From contig JAEEKC010000026.1 of NCBI GenBank assembly GCA_016282215.1, forward strand, positions 1 through 15,322: a stretch of DNA of 15,322 bases, written 5' to 3'. Source of the stretch: Lachnospiraceae bacterium (GTDB lineage: Bacteria > Bacillota > Clostridia > Lachnospirales > Lachnospiraceae). A program made the translations under genes and the position numbers. This document shows, piece after piece, positions 7,008 through 14,471 of the stretch (position 1 is its first letter; every line of letters starts with the position of its first letter). The notes below the pieces were generated by a model. The model was not told the DNA's origin. It saw only the letters and a list, made by a program, of their open reading frames with translations, and searched no databases.

Positions 7008-8607
7008 CGGTTTTCTTTATCGCTTTGATCCGTTTGGAGCTAAGTCCGGAAAGTTTCAGCATGCGGCGATATGCCCTCAGCTTTTTTTCCGGAACCAGGA
7101 TCTTTGCTTTTTTGTGGATTCCCGAAAAGGCATCCTTTCCGATCCTTTTCTTATTCAGTTTCGTTGTATAAATGGTAACGCTCTTTAATCTCTTACATCC
7201 CTTCATGGCGTCTTTGCCGATGGACAGGATCTCTTTTCCCATGGTCAGTTCTTTCATACGACGGCACCCGGAAAAAGCACGCTTTCCAATGGCTGTTACC
7301 CGGTAATCCTTTCCCTCAATGCACACCTTATCGGGAATACGCACCTTCTTCACTGTTTTGTCGGACGGTTGCAGATAGGTTACTGCTGCATTCTTCCCCG
7401 TCTTCGTGATCCGGTAAAGGGCCTGCCCATGATCATCCATGCAGGTGTCCCCTTTGCCCGGCGGATTGCTCTGCTGGTTTGGCGTATCGGCCTGCCCCTG
7501 CTGCGCTTCCTGCTTGCCCAGCTGTGGATTCTTTGGATCTCCTGCCGCCGTCGGCTCCGACTCATTCTGTTTTTGTTCTTTCCCTTTCGGGCCGAGCTGA
7601 TCCTGCCCTGTCTCCGATGATTCCTCCCCGGGCTCTGCCGAGTTATTATCGGACACCGTCTCGCCGCCGCTTTGTTGTCTGTTGCTTTGGGCCTGCAGCA
7701 TCACGCCCGCATATCTTCGCCCCATCTCCCGGTATTCTTCTGCCGTAAAATGCAGATCACCCGGGCTTAAGTCCGTCTCCATCAGGTCATTGGAGGAGAC
7801 CACGTAGAAACTGCTCCGTTTCTCCGGCAACTGATTGATGGGATCATTGGCACCGGGAACATGGGTCCCTCGGCGCACCTCTCCGGCAACCAGGGTCACA
7901 TCCTCCGGCAGACGCAGATCCGTAATGAGATCTTCATAGATCTTATTCACCTTATCACACCACCCGGGGATCAGAAAATCCGATTCTCCCTGGTGCATGA
8001 TGATCCCCTTGATCACGCCGTACTTCTGAGCCTGACTGGCGCAAAGGAGCAATCGCTGATAAGGATTACCTCCCAGATCCGCCATGATCGGATCGATGAA
8101 CACACTACTCTCTGATGTCAGATTCTCATAATAAGGCCGGTAAGCCTCTTTATCAAACATCCGGATCTCCACACCGGGAACGGACACCACGATGATGCCG
8201 ATCTTCACCTTGGGATTTTTCTCTTTTTCCTTTTCCAGCATGGTACGGCCGAAATAATCCGCCACGCTCAGTCCTGCGCCAAGGGAATTGGCCAGAGGCG
8301 GCACAGCCTTGTACCAATTTCCCATCACACGCTTCTCGAAGGTGTAAGGGCTAAAGTAGCTGTCATTTACACACATGACATAGTAACCGTCATCCACCAA
8401 AAGATCCCGGGCCTCCAATGCGCAGATCCCTTCCATATTGCTCTGGCCGAAGGCAAGGTAGATATGAAAATTCGGATCCGGCGCGCCGCTCTCGGACGTG
8501 ATCTCTTCCGCCCGGACGCTGATGGCCGAAAAAGCGATGCAGGAAACTGCCAGCAAAAGCGCCATCATAAAGGCCGTATATTTTTTGATCCCGATAAAAC
8601 TGTTCAT
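6970..8607 (-). CDS. Secreted SGNH/CE6-like acetylesterase fused to a C-terminal LRR_5 domain
   Basis: 545-aa secreted esterase, probably removing O-acetyl groups from glycans (acetylxylan or sialate O-acetylesterase-like SASA/CE6 family) outside the cell. The signal peptide (1-33, ending VRA) precedes an SGNH domain (~47-306). GQSNMEG at 54-60 gives nucleophile S56, HQGESD (205-210) is the second family block, and DLHF (284-287) gives the Asp/His pair D284 and H286, so the triad looks complete. A polar Gln/Glu/Pro linker (~307-395) leads to an LRR_5 domain (~396-533) like those of the neighbouring surface proteins. ATG 8607 is chosen over the upstream in-frame ATG at 8763: a signal peptide follows it directly, GGGGAGTGAGG precedes it, and the extra 52 codons run through a palindrome. 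The final ~12 residues (GSVKSGMINRSR) come from leader-repeat copy C. The exact substrate is unknown. Confidence 0.85.
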   Translation of the reverse strand: MNSFIGIKKYTAFMMALLLAVSCIAFSAISVRAEEITSESGAPDPNFHIYLAFGQSNMEGICALEARDLLVDDGYYVMCVNDSYFSPYTFEKRVMGNWYKAVPPLANSLGAGLSVADYFGRTMLEKEKEKNPKVKIGIIVVSVPGVEIRMFDKEAYRPYYENLTSESSVFIDPIMADLGGNPYQRLLLCASQAQKYGVIKGIIMHQGESDFLIPGWCDKVNKIYEDLITDLRLPEDVTLVAGEVRRGTHVPGANDPINQLPEKRSSFYVVSSNDLMETDLSPGDLHFTAEEYREMGRRYAGVMLQAQSNRQQSGGETVSDNNSAEPGEESSETGQDQLGPKGKEQKQNESEPTAAGDPKNPQLGKQEAQQGQADTPNQQSNPPGKGDTCMDDHGQALYRITKTGKNAAVTYLQPSDKTVKKVRIPDKVCIEGKDYRVTAIGKRAFSGCRRMKELTMGKEILSIGKDAMKGCKRLKSVTIYTTKLNKKRIGKDAFSGIHKKAKILVPEKKLRAYRRMLKLSGLSSKRIKAIKKTGSVKSGMINRSR

Positions 8608-8663
8608 CCTCACTCCCCGGTCCACTCTCCGGCTGCACTCATACTCCGGTCGATCCAAGTTGA

Positions 8664-8689
8664 ACGACCCTCCAAATTTGGAGGGTCGT
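8664..8689. promoter_or_regulatory. 26-bp perfect palindrome upstream of the esterase gene
   Basis: Half-site ACGACCCTCCAAA is followed without a spacer by its exact reverse complement. It lies 57 bp upstream of the esterase ATG and 157 bp beyond the diguanylate cyclase stop. There is no T-run on either side, so it is not a standard intrinsic terminator. It could be an operator for a dimeric regulator, an RNA hairpin or a remnant of a mobile palindrome. Confidence 0.6.
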
Positions 8690-8796
8690 ATTTGTAGCAT
8701 ATCTTGTAATTTAAATACAACCTTCTTCAAGATATTGATCAGTTTGATACATGACGCTCCCATACACTACCATGTTGTCATTCGTATTCTTTCACT

Positions 8797-8849
8797 GAAT
8801 TTATCAGTAGTTTTTCGGCTCAGTATTTTCATACCAGAATTTACACTAC
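8797..8849 (-). repeat. Dispersed leader repeat, copy D, containing the diguanylate cyclase stop
   Basis: Minus-strand reading: GTAGTGTAAATTC, GTAT-GAAA-ATAC hairpin, GAGCCG, ACTACTGATAAATTC; nearly identical to copy B. The TAG stop of the upstream cyclase (8846-8848) is part of the repeat's GTAGTG. Unlike the other copies it lies ~190 bp, not ~15 bp, from the next start codon. Confidence 0.75.
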
Positions 8850-9964
8850 TGTCCCGATTTTTCGTCGGTGCTCACGATCCGGTTCCTGCCGCCGGTCTTG
8901 CCGATATACAGCCTTTCGTCAGCTTTGGTGATCACAGCGTCAACGGAATCCGCCATCGCGTAATCCTCCAGCCCGCCGGTGATGGTCAGGCGTAGCTTGG
9001 TATCCTTCAGGGCGAATTCCTGCTCTGCTACCATCTCCCTGATCTCATCCATCGTTTTCACCGCTTCTTCAAACCGCATGCCTTCAAAGGTCAGCAGAAA
9101 TTCCTCACCGCCCCATCTGGCAACGGAACCTTTTCCTTCCATGGCTTTGATCAAAAGGGCCGAGAGTGATTTGAGCACGTAATCACCCATGCCGTGTCCG
9201 TAAGTATCGTTGACTTTTTTGAAAAAGTCAATGTCCATGATCCCGACATGAAAACTCTTCTGGTGTTTTCGGAAACCGTTTTCGAGAAGTGACAGATGCT
9301 CATTCATGGCACGTCTGTTCCAAAGACCGGTCAGCGCATCCGTCGAAACCATATCTTCGAGTTTCTTATTGTACTGCATGATCTTCTCTTCGTTCCTGGT
9401 ATATTTCAGGGAATAGGCGTAGGCTTCCAGGCTGATGGCCGTGATCTGATTCGCGATATTCAGTCCGATCAATATGGTGGAAGTCACTTTATCCAGCTGG
9501 CTGTGCGCCGGCAGCAGCATCTCTGCGAACAAAAACGAATAAGAGAAAACCATCTCTGCGATGGAAAAATATACCTTCGTTTTCATGCGCACTCTGGCAT
9601 TGAAGAAAAACAGCATCACGCATACCAGGATCATGGGTGCGAAATGTTCCTTCCATGCTGTCTCAATACTGCCCACCGCGACCAGCAGATGATTGATCAC
9701 GATATAAACATACATGCCAACCACGGTGCGGTCCTCATAAGTGAGCATCAAAACCGCAACCAGAACGCCAATGGAAAAGACGCAGGACAGGCAGACAAAC
9801 GCATAGTTCTGATACGCCATTAAAAGCGCCATGAGCAAAAGCCAGCCGATCTCAGAAAGGGAAAGTACGCGAAGGAGAACCGAAAGGTCGTTGGATTCCG
9901 ACTCCCGGCTGACATCCTTGAATATGATTCCTATGATCTTTTTTAAGATCTTTTTTTCGTCCAT
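8846..9964 (-). CDS. Membrane diguanylate cyclase (GGDEF domain)
   Basis: 372-aa inner-membrane enzyme predicted to make cyclic di-GMP from two GTP. The N-terminal half carries about six hydrophobic segments (roughly residues 35-51, 55-75, 82-98, 109-122, 132-151 and 161-178) without a recognisable extracytoplasmic domain. A short coiled linker (~188-207) joins it to a GGDEF domain (~208-365). Active-site features are present: MDIDFFKKVND with metal-ligand position D244, and GGEEF at 285-289. The RxxD inhibitory site expected five residues before GGEEF is absent (EGKG at 276-279), so product inhibition through that site is unlikely. ATG 9964 is favoured over GTG 9967 because AGGAG lies 5 nt upstream. 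The gene begins 19 nt after thyA and is probably cotranscribed with it. Its stop codon lies in leader-repeat copy D. Confidence 0.92.
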   Translation of the reverse strand: MDEKKILKKIIGIIFKDVSRESESNDLSVLLRVLSLSEIGWLLLMALLMAYQNYAFVCLSCVFSIGVLVAVLMLTYEDRTVVGMYVYIVINHLLVAVGSIETAWKEHFAPMILVCVMLFFFNARVRMKTKVYFSIAEMVFSYSFLFAEMLLPAHSQLDKVTSTILIGLNIANQITAISLEAYAYSLKYTRNEEKIMQYNKKLEDMVSTDALTGLWNRRAMNEHLSLLENGFRKHQKSFHVGIMDIDFFKKVNDTYGHGMGDYVLKSLSALLIKAMEGKGSVARWGGEEFLLTFEGMRFEEAVKTMDEIREMVAEQEFALKDTKLRLTITGGLEDYAMADSVDAVITKADERLYIGKTGGRNRIVSTDEKSGQ

Positions 9965-9983
9965 CACTGCTCCTGCCGCATAT

Positions 9984-10832
9984 CTAGATCGCTACCGGTA
10001 TATCTTTGATCTGCTCGCCTGTCACATAGTTTTCCAGGCTCACATCATTTCTGGTAAAGGCATAAAAATCCTTGATCTCCGGGTTCAGCTTAAAAATCGG
10101 CGCCGGCAACGGCTCGCGCGCGATCAACTCCTCCACCATCGGCACATGCCTGTCATAGATGTGGGCGTCTGCGATCACATGCACCAGCTCTCCAACATTC
10201 ATATCGCAGACCTGCGCCAGCATATGTACAAGCACTGCGTACTGAACCACATTCCAGTTATTGGCTGTGAGCACATCCTGGGAACGCTGGTTGAGCACAG
10301 CATTGAGGGTCAGCCTGTCCTCACCCTTTTTCTGTGTTACATTGAATGTCATGCTGTAAGCACAGGGATACAGATTCATTTCATGAAGATCATGATGATT
10401 ATACAGATTTGTCATGATGCGGCGACTGAAGGGATTATTTTTCAGGTCATAGATCACTCTGTCTACCTGATCCATCTCTCCCTCTTTATACTGATGCTTG
10501 ATACCCATCTGATAACCGTAGGCTTTTCCGATGCTGCCATCTTCGTCCGCCCACTCATCCCAGATGTGGCTGTGAAGGTCATGGATATTGTTGGATTTCT
10601 GCTGCCAGATCCAGAGCATCTCGTCCGTTGCACTCTTGAGCGCCGTCGGACGGAGGGTCATAATGGGGAACTCCTTTGACAGATCATACCGATTTACCAC
10701 GCCGAACTTTTTAATGGTATAGGCGCTTGCTCCATCCGGCCAGTGCGGCCGTACTTTTTCTCCCTCCGTGCTGGTTCCGTTGTCCAGGATGTCCCGGCAC
10801 ATCTCAATAAATACTTTGTCAGCGTAACTCAT
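9984..10832 (-). CDS. thyA: Thymidylate synthase
   Basis: Converts dUMP to dTMP using methylene-tetrahydrofolate, producing dihydrofolate for FolA; cytoplasmic. 282 aa, close to E. coli ThyA (264). Visible: the catalytic Cys C157 in LYPCAYSMTF, the paired arginines SRR (136-138), NQRSQDV (181-187) for phosphate/dUMP contact, and DAHIYDRH (222-229) matching the conserved DxHxYxxH. Two departures from the E. coli-type enzyme are seen: PCA in place of PCH after the nucleophile, and TANNWN in place of the LGxPFN segment. These point to a divergent ThyA subgroup rather than a defect, since the remaining motifs are complete. The Shine-Dalgarno is weak (GGAAGG, 11 nt upstream). It lies 81 bp after the MBL gene and just before the diguanylate cyclase. 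Confidence 0.94.
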   Translation of the reverse strand: MSYADKVFIEMCRDILDNGTSTEGEKVRPHWPDGASAYTIKKFGVVNRYDLSKEFPIMTLRPTALKSATDEMLWIWQQKSNNIHDLHSHIWDEWADEDGSIGKAYGYQMGIKHQYKEGEMDQVDRVIYDLKNNPFSRRIMTNLYNHHDLHEMNLYPCAYSMTFNVTQKKGEDRLTLNAVLNQRSQDVLTANNWNVVQYAVLVHMLAQVCDMNVGELVHVIADAHIYDRHVPMVEELIAREPLPAPIFKLNPEIKDFYAFTRNDVSLENYVTGEQIKDIPVAI

Positions 10833-10913
10833 GTTTCTTATTTACCTTCCTGCTTATTTCCGTTCTGGTTATTCCAATCTTTACCGCTTCACATTCCATC
10901 CTGCGCTTTCCAA

Positions 10914-12509
10914 TTACCGGTCCCACTTATCCGCCAGCGCATTGATCTGATCCGCAAACTTGGCCATATCCTTATTTGCCAGGCCTTCATTTTTCTTGAT
11001 CACAGCCAGCAGACGCTGTCCGGCAGCCATCAGTCTGTTGAAGATATTGGAAACAATGATATGCTTCTTCACAGCAACAGGCTCAGCTTCGTAGATGAAC
11101 TGACCGGTTGCCAGGTCAAATTCCGTCCCGCTGTAGGGCGCATAGGATGAAAAACCGTACTCATGCTTCAGGCACCCTGCAAAAGCCGTTGTCACCGAAT
11201 CCTCGCCATGGACCACAAAGACCATCTCCGGTTTTTTCTCAAAACCATTGATCCATTCCAATAATCCATTCTTATCCGCATGTCCGCTCATGCCGGCAAG
11301 CTGTGCGATCTTGGCGCGCACCTCGATGGGCTCACCGAAGAGCTTAACTTCCTTCTTGCCGTCGATGATGGCACGGCCCAGCGTACCGATGGCCTGATAT
11401 CCCACGAACAGGATCGTGCATTCCGGACGCCAGAGATTATGCTTTAAGTGATGGCGGATACGGCCGGCTTCGCACATACCCGATGCCGACAGGATAACCT
11501 TCGGCGTTTCATCAAAGTTGATGTCCTTGGATTCTTCACTGGTAATGGAAAGCTTCAGGCCCGGGAAGCTGATGGGATTGATCCCCTGCTTTACCAGTTC
11601 CATGGCATCTTCGTCAAAGCAGTTATAAATGTTTTTCTGAAAAATGCCCGTCGCTTCCACTGCCAGCGGACTGTCTACATAGGCCGGGAAGTTTTCATGC
11701 CCCTGTACCAGGCGTTCCGTTTTGATCTTGCGCAGGAAATACAAAAGCTCCTGGGTACGGCCTACCGCAAAGGAAGGGATCACCACATTACCGCCCTTAT
11801 CAAAGGTATCCTTCAGGATACTGACCAGTTCGCCCGCATAGTCCGTCCGGTCTTTTGCATGAAGCCTGTCGCCGTAGGTGGACTCCATGACCACATAATC
11901 CGCTTCCGCCGTATATTGAGGATCCCGGATCAGCGGCTGATTTTTGTTTCCGATATCGCCTGAAAAAACGACCTTTTTGGATACGCCGTTTTCTGTCAGC
12001 CAGATCTCGATGGATGCGGAACCGAGCAGATGTCCGATATCCGTAAACCGGATTTTGATGCCTTCGGTCAGTTCAACGATGTCATCATACCTGCAGGGAA
12101 CCATCAGCCGAATGGTACCGTCTGCATCTTCCATTGTATAGATCGGCGTGGATGGTTCCACTTCACCGCTTCGTTTTGCCTTACGGTTTTTCCACTCAGC
12201 CTCCTGCATCTGGATGTGCGCACAGTCACGCAGCATGATACTGCACAGATCGGCGGATGCCTCCGTCATAAAGATTTGTCCGCGAAAGCCCCTGGAATAC
12301 AAAAGCGGCAGCAATCCCGAATGATCCACATGTGCATGTGTCAACAGCACATAATCGATCATGGATTCCGCCACGGGAAGCGGAACGTTTTCGAACACGT
12401 CCACGCCCTGCTCCATACCGTAATCCACGAGAATATGCTTGCCGCAGGCCTCGATATAATGACAGCTGCCTGTTACTTCATGATCTGCTCCGATAAATTT
12501 CAGTTTCAT
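10914..12509 (-). CDS. MBL-fold/beta-CASP RNase-like protein
   Basis: 531-aa cytoplasmic metallo-beta-lactamase-fold protein of the beta-CASP group (CPSF73/RNase J relatives), predicted to be a zinc-dependent RNA endo- or exonuclease. The metal motif HAHVDH is at 58-63, further ligands are H160 (GHLLGS) and D185 (SGDIG), and the beta-CASP region runs ~225-400 with VDSPLA (278-283) and SASGMCEAGR (341-350). SGHAD (408-412) and VHGE (433-436) supply the late histidines. After the core comes a ~60-residue helical, charged C-terminal tail. It has its own promoter (12631-12659) with a ~115-nt leader. Its Shine-Dalgarno G-run sits in the loop of a small hairpin next to the ATG. The actual RNA target is unknown. 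It may be cotranscribed with thyA. Confidence 0.9.
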   Translation of the reverse strand: MKLKFIGADHEVTGSCHYIEACGKHILVDYGMEQGVDVFENVPLPVAESMIDYVLLTHAHVDHSGLLPLLYSRGFRGQIFMTEASADLCSIMLRDCAHIQMQEAEWKNRKAKRSGEVEPSTPIYTMEDADGTIRLMVPCRYDDIVELTEGIKIRFTDIGHLLGSASIEIWLTENGVSKKVVFSGDIGNKNQPLIRDPQYTAEADYVVMESTYGDRLHAKDRTDYAGELVSILKDTFDKGGNVVIPSFAVGRTQELLYFLRKIKTERLVQGHENFPAYVDSPLAVEATGIFQKNIYNCFDEDAMELVKQGINPISFPGLKLSITSEESKDINFDETPKVILSASGMCEAGRIRHHLKHNLWRPECTILFVGYQAIGTLGRAIIDGKKEVKLFGEPIEVRAKIAQLAGMSGHADKNGLLEWINGFEKKPEMVFVVHGEDSVTTAFAGCLKHEYGFSSYAPYSGTEFDLATGQFIYEAEPVAVKKHIIVSNIFNRLMAAGQRLLAVIKKNEGLANKDMAKFADQINALADKWDR

Positions 12510-12510
12510 A

Positions 12511-12525
12511 AAGCGCCCCCCGCTT
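12511..12525 (-). promoter_or_regulatory. Small hairpin holding the ribosome binding site of the MBL gene
   Basis: On the minus strand AAGCG and CGCTT (5 bp) flank a GGGGG loop, one nucleotide before the ATG at 12509. The G-run is the only Shine-Dalgarno-like sequence near the start, so the hairpin presents or partly masks it. The stem is short; the functional effect is inferred. Confidence 0.35.
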
Positions 12526-12596
12526 ATTTTGCCTGACTACTATACCCGACTACAGATTCAAAATCCTGATTCCATATGCATGATGAAAACACAACT

Positions 12597-12633
12597 AATG
12601 ATACGAATTGTACCTTTCGACACTAGTATCATT
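12597..12633 (-). promoter_or_regulatory. Inverted repeat overlapping the MBL-gene -10 box
   Basis: AATGATAC (12597-12604) and GTATCATT (12626-12633) are perfect 8-bp inverted arms, 21 nt apart. The promoter-side arm overlaps the -10 box by three bases and covers the expected start site. It could be an operator or a 5'-end hairpin. Confidence 0.4.
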
Positions 12634-12659
12634 ATAATGGAAATCAAAAATATTCGCAA
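12631..12659 (-). promoter_or_regulatory. Sigma-A-type promoter for the MBL gene
   Basis: Minus strand TTGCGA (12654-12659), exactly 17 nt, TATAAT (12631-12636). The -10 box is perfect and the -35 is 4/6. Initiation near 12624 gives a ~115-nt leader. The -35 box begins inside the hairpin that follows the MCP stop codon. Confidence 0.7.
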
Positions 12660-12676
12660 TAGTTATGTGAACTATT
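12658..12676 (-). terminator. Hairpin directly after the MCP stop codon
   Basis: AATAGTT (12658-12664) and AACTATT (12670-12676) form a perfect 7-bp stem with a 5-nt loop immediately after the TAG stop at 12677. On the minus strand it is followed by GCGAATATTTTTG. The stem is AT-only apart from one pair and the T-run is displaced, so it is a weak terminator at best. Confidence 0.3.
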
Positions 12677-14395
12677 CTACACGGTAAACTGACCGATCAG
12701 CTGACCCATCCTACCGATCATCTCTTCGCTTTCCTGCATATCTGCCTGTACCGACTTCATATTCTCGGAAATGGCATCCGCTGCCCTGCTCACCTCGGAA
12801 AGATCCACCGTTTCCGAATGGGTCATCTCGGTCATCAGCAAAAGACTCTTTTCCACCTGCTCCATATCCTGCGAGAGTTTCCGTGACATGGCATGAAGCG
12901 TCTCCATCTGCTGTGCAAATGCGCTGGTATCCTCGTAATAATCCGAGCCGATCTGCTCCATGGTGCGGTAATCCGAAAAGACCTCATCGCGGATGTATTC
13001 CATCATCTTCTCAGCCATTTCCACAAGGGATCCCAAGGTGCTGGTGGTAAACTGGTTGATCTGACTGATCTCATTTGCGGTATTGGTCGTCGCATCCGCC
13101 AGATTCTTGATCTCTTCTGCCACTACGGCAAAACCGCGTCCCGCTTCACCGGCTCTCGCTGCTTCTATGCTGGCATTGAGCGCCAAAAGCTGTGTCTGGT
13201 CGGAGATATCTACGATCTCGCCTGTCAGTTTTTCAATATCCTTAATGCGCTCGGACTCCTTCATCTTTTCCTGCAGCTCTTCCGAGATCGCGTCCACCTT
13301 GCCTGTTACCTTGACAAGATCCTGCGCGCACTTTTCCTTTGCACGCACTGCACGCTCACTGGACTGTTTTGCATTCTCTGCACTCTTTTGTGAATCCTCA
13401 TAGAGCGTGGCGGACAGATCCTTTGCATCCGCTGCCGCATTTTTGATCTGCTGCGCGCTGTTTTCCGTCTGTGCCATGGACTGCGTCATCCCCGCGAGTA
13501 CGCCGGAAATGGAAGTCAGTTCATCACTTGCCGCATCGATCTTGTTATCCGTCTGCCGGGAAACTCCAAGCAGCTTATCCTCCGTCTCATGGATCGTCTC
13601 TATGATGTCATGAAGCTTTTGCAAAAATGAATTAAAGCTTTCCGCCGTCTGTCCGAGCTCGTCCTTGCTGCCCACTTCGATATGCTGCGTCAGATCCCCG
13701 CCCCTGTCGGCCATCTCTTCCATTTTTTTCCGGATCAGCAGCACGTTCCTTGTCATCAGGCGGCCAACCAGCAATGCAATGACCAGCGCCACAAAGAAGC
13801 AGGTGATCTCGATGATCAGAAGCGTCCGCAGCATGGCGCTGATATGCGCATTGATCATGTCCACGGAACAGTCTACGCCGACTATGCCCGCAATGCTTCC
13901 GTCCGAAGCATATACCGGTGCAAAACCGGAATAGACACTGCCCCATTCATCCGTGGTCACTTCTTCATCCACCACCACATTTCCGGCAAGCGCTTCTTCG
14001 ATCACATCATAGGTTTCGTAGGGCTCGCCAATGGCAGCACCACTCTCCTGATCGGCATCCACCACGAACTCAAGCTGACCGTCCCGCTTTCTCATGGTAT
14101 AGATAAAAGCAATATCACCGCCGTCCACCAGGAAAGACGACAGGACATCCAGAATCTCAGCATAATCCTGCGTTCCTTCATCTCCGGGCTGTAAGCCGGC
14201 CAGTTTGTCGCCGTCTATGAAGGATGCCGCCATCTGCGCCACATCCCTTGTGTGGCTGATGCTCAGTTCCATCATATCCTGCCTGGTCTTCATCAGGGAA
14301 AAACTCCCCACCATGATTCCCACCAGCAGTGCCGTTGCGAGCACCGCCAGTGTGATCTTTGTCCGAAGTTTCATTTTCATACCGCTTTTCTGCAT
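12677..14395 (-). CDS. Methyl-accepting chemotaxis-type receptor (Cache-HAMP-MCP signal)
   Basis: 572-aa transmembrane receptor that should signal through CheA/CheW at the inner membrane. TM1 at ~14-35 and TM2 at ~190-211 bracket an extracytoplasmic ligand domain (~36-189) that looks Cache-like: AFIYTMRKRDG at 96-106, EWGSVYSGFAPVYASDGSI at 150-168, GIVGVD at 170-175. A HAMP domain (~212-262) and a long coiled-coil signalling domain follow. The conserved hairpin tip is clear at ~396-433 (DISDQTQLLALNASIEAARA, then GEAGRGFAVVAEEIKNLA). The ligand is not predictable. ATG 14395 is supported by AGGGG at 7 nt; an internal Met6 is less well placed. The gene follows a surface-protein gene, with leader-repeat copy E in the 76-bp gap. 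Confidence 0.92.
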   Translation of the reverse strand: MQKSGMKMKLRTKITLAVLATALLVGIMVGSFSLMKTRQDMMELSISHTRDVAQMAASFIDGDKLAGLQPGDEGTQDYAEILDVLSSFLVDGGDIAFIYTMRKRDGQLEFVVDADQESGAAIGEPYETYDVIEEALAGNVVVDEEVTTDEWGSVYSGFAPVYASDGSIAGIVGVDCSVDMINAHISAMLRTLLIIEITCFFVALVIALLVGRLMTRNVLLIRKKMEEMADRGGDLTQHIEVGSKDELGQTAESFNSFLQKLHDIIETIHETEDKLLGVSRQTDNKIDAASDELTSISGVLAGMTQSMAQTENSAQQIKNAAADAKDLSATLYEDSQKSAENAKQSSERAVRAKEKCAQDLVKVTGKVDAISEELQEKMKESERIKDIEKLTGEIVDISDQTQLLALNASIEAARAGEAGRGFAVVAEEIKNLADATTNTANEISQINQFTTSTLGSLVEMAEKMMEYIRDEVFSDYRTMEQIGSDYYEDTSAFAQQMETLHAMSRKLSQDMEQVEKSLLLMTEMTHSETVDLSEVSRAADAISENMKSVQADMQESEEMIGRMGQLIGQFTV

Positions 14396-14413
14396 ATGCT
14401 ATCCCCTATTCAG

Positions 14414-14463
14414 AATTGATCAGTAGTTCTCGTCTGCGTATTTCCATGTCGGACTTTCCGCGT
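14414..14463 (-). repeat. Dispersed leader repeat, copy E (5' of MCP gene)
   Basis: This is the most diverged copy. Minus-strand reading: GACGCGGAAAGTCCGACATG, GGAA loop, AATACGC, then GAACTACTGATCAATTC, followed ~8 nt later by the AGGGG Shine-Dalgarno of the MCP gene. It begins 8 bp after the stop of the upstream surface-protein gene. The outer GTAGT arm is lost, but the apical tetraloop remains GNRA-like. Confidence 0.6.
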
Positions 14464-14471
14464 CGAATTCA

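Noticed and set aside
8608..8763. Upstream in-frame extension of the esterase gene to an ATG at 8763 (52 extra residues)
   Set aside because: The extension crosses the 26-bp palindrome, would bury the signal peptide at residue 53, and lacks a convincing Shine-Dalgarno. ATG 8607 has both a good RBS and an immediate signal sequence.
8767..8781. Five-codon leader peptide (MTTW, stop) between repeat copy D and the esterase gene
   Set aside because: No good Shine-Dalgarno, no tryptophan-related downstream gene and no terminator/antiterminator pair; a chance ORF is more likely.
12537..12563. Possible sixth copy of the leader repeat (GTAGTC, GGGTAT, AGTAGTC on the minus strand)
   Set aside because: Only short pieces match and their order differs; there is no TAAAGTCC core or GNRA hairpin, so the similarity is within chance.
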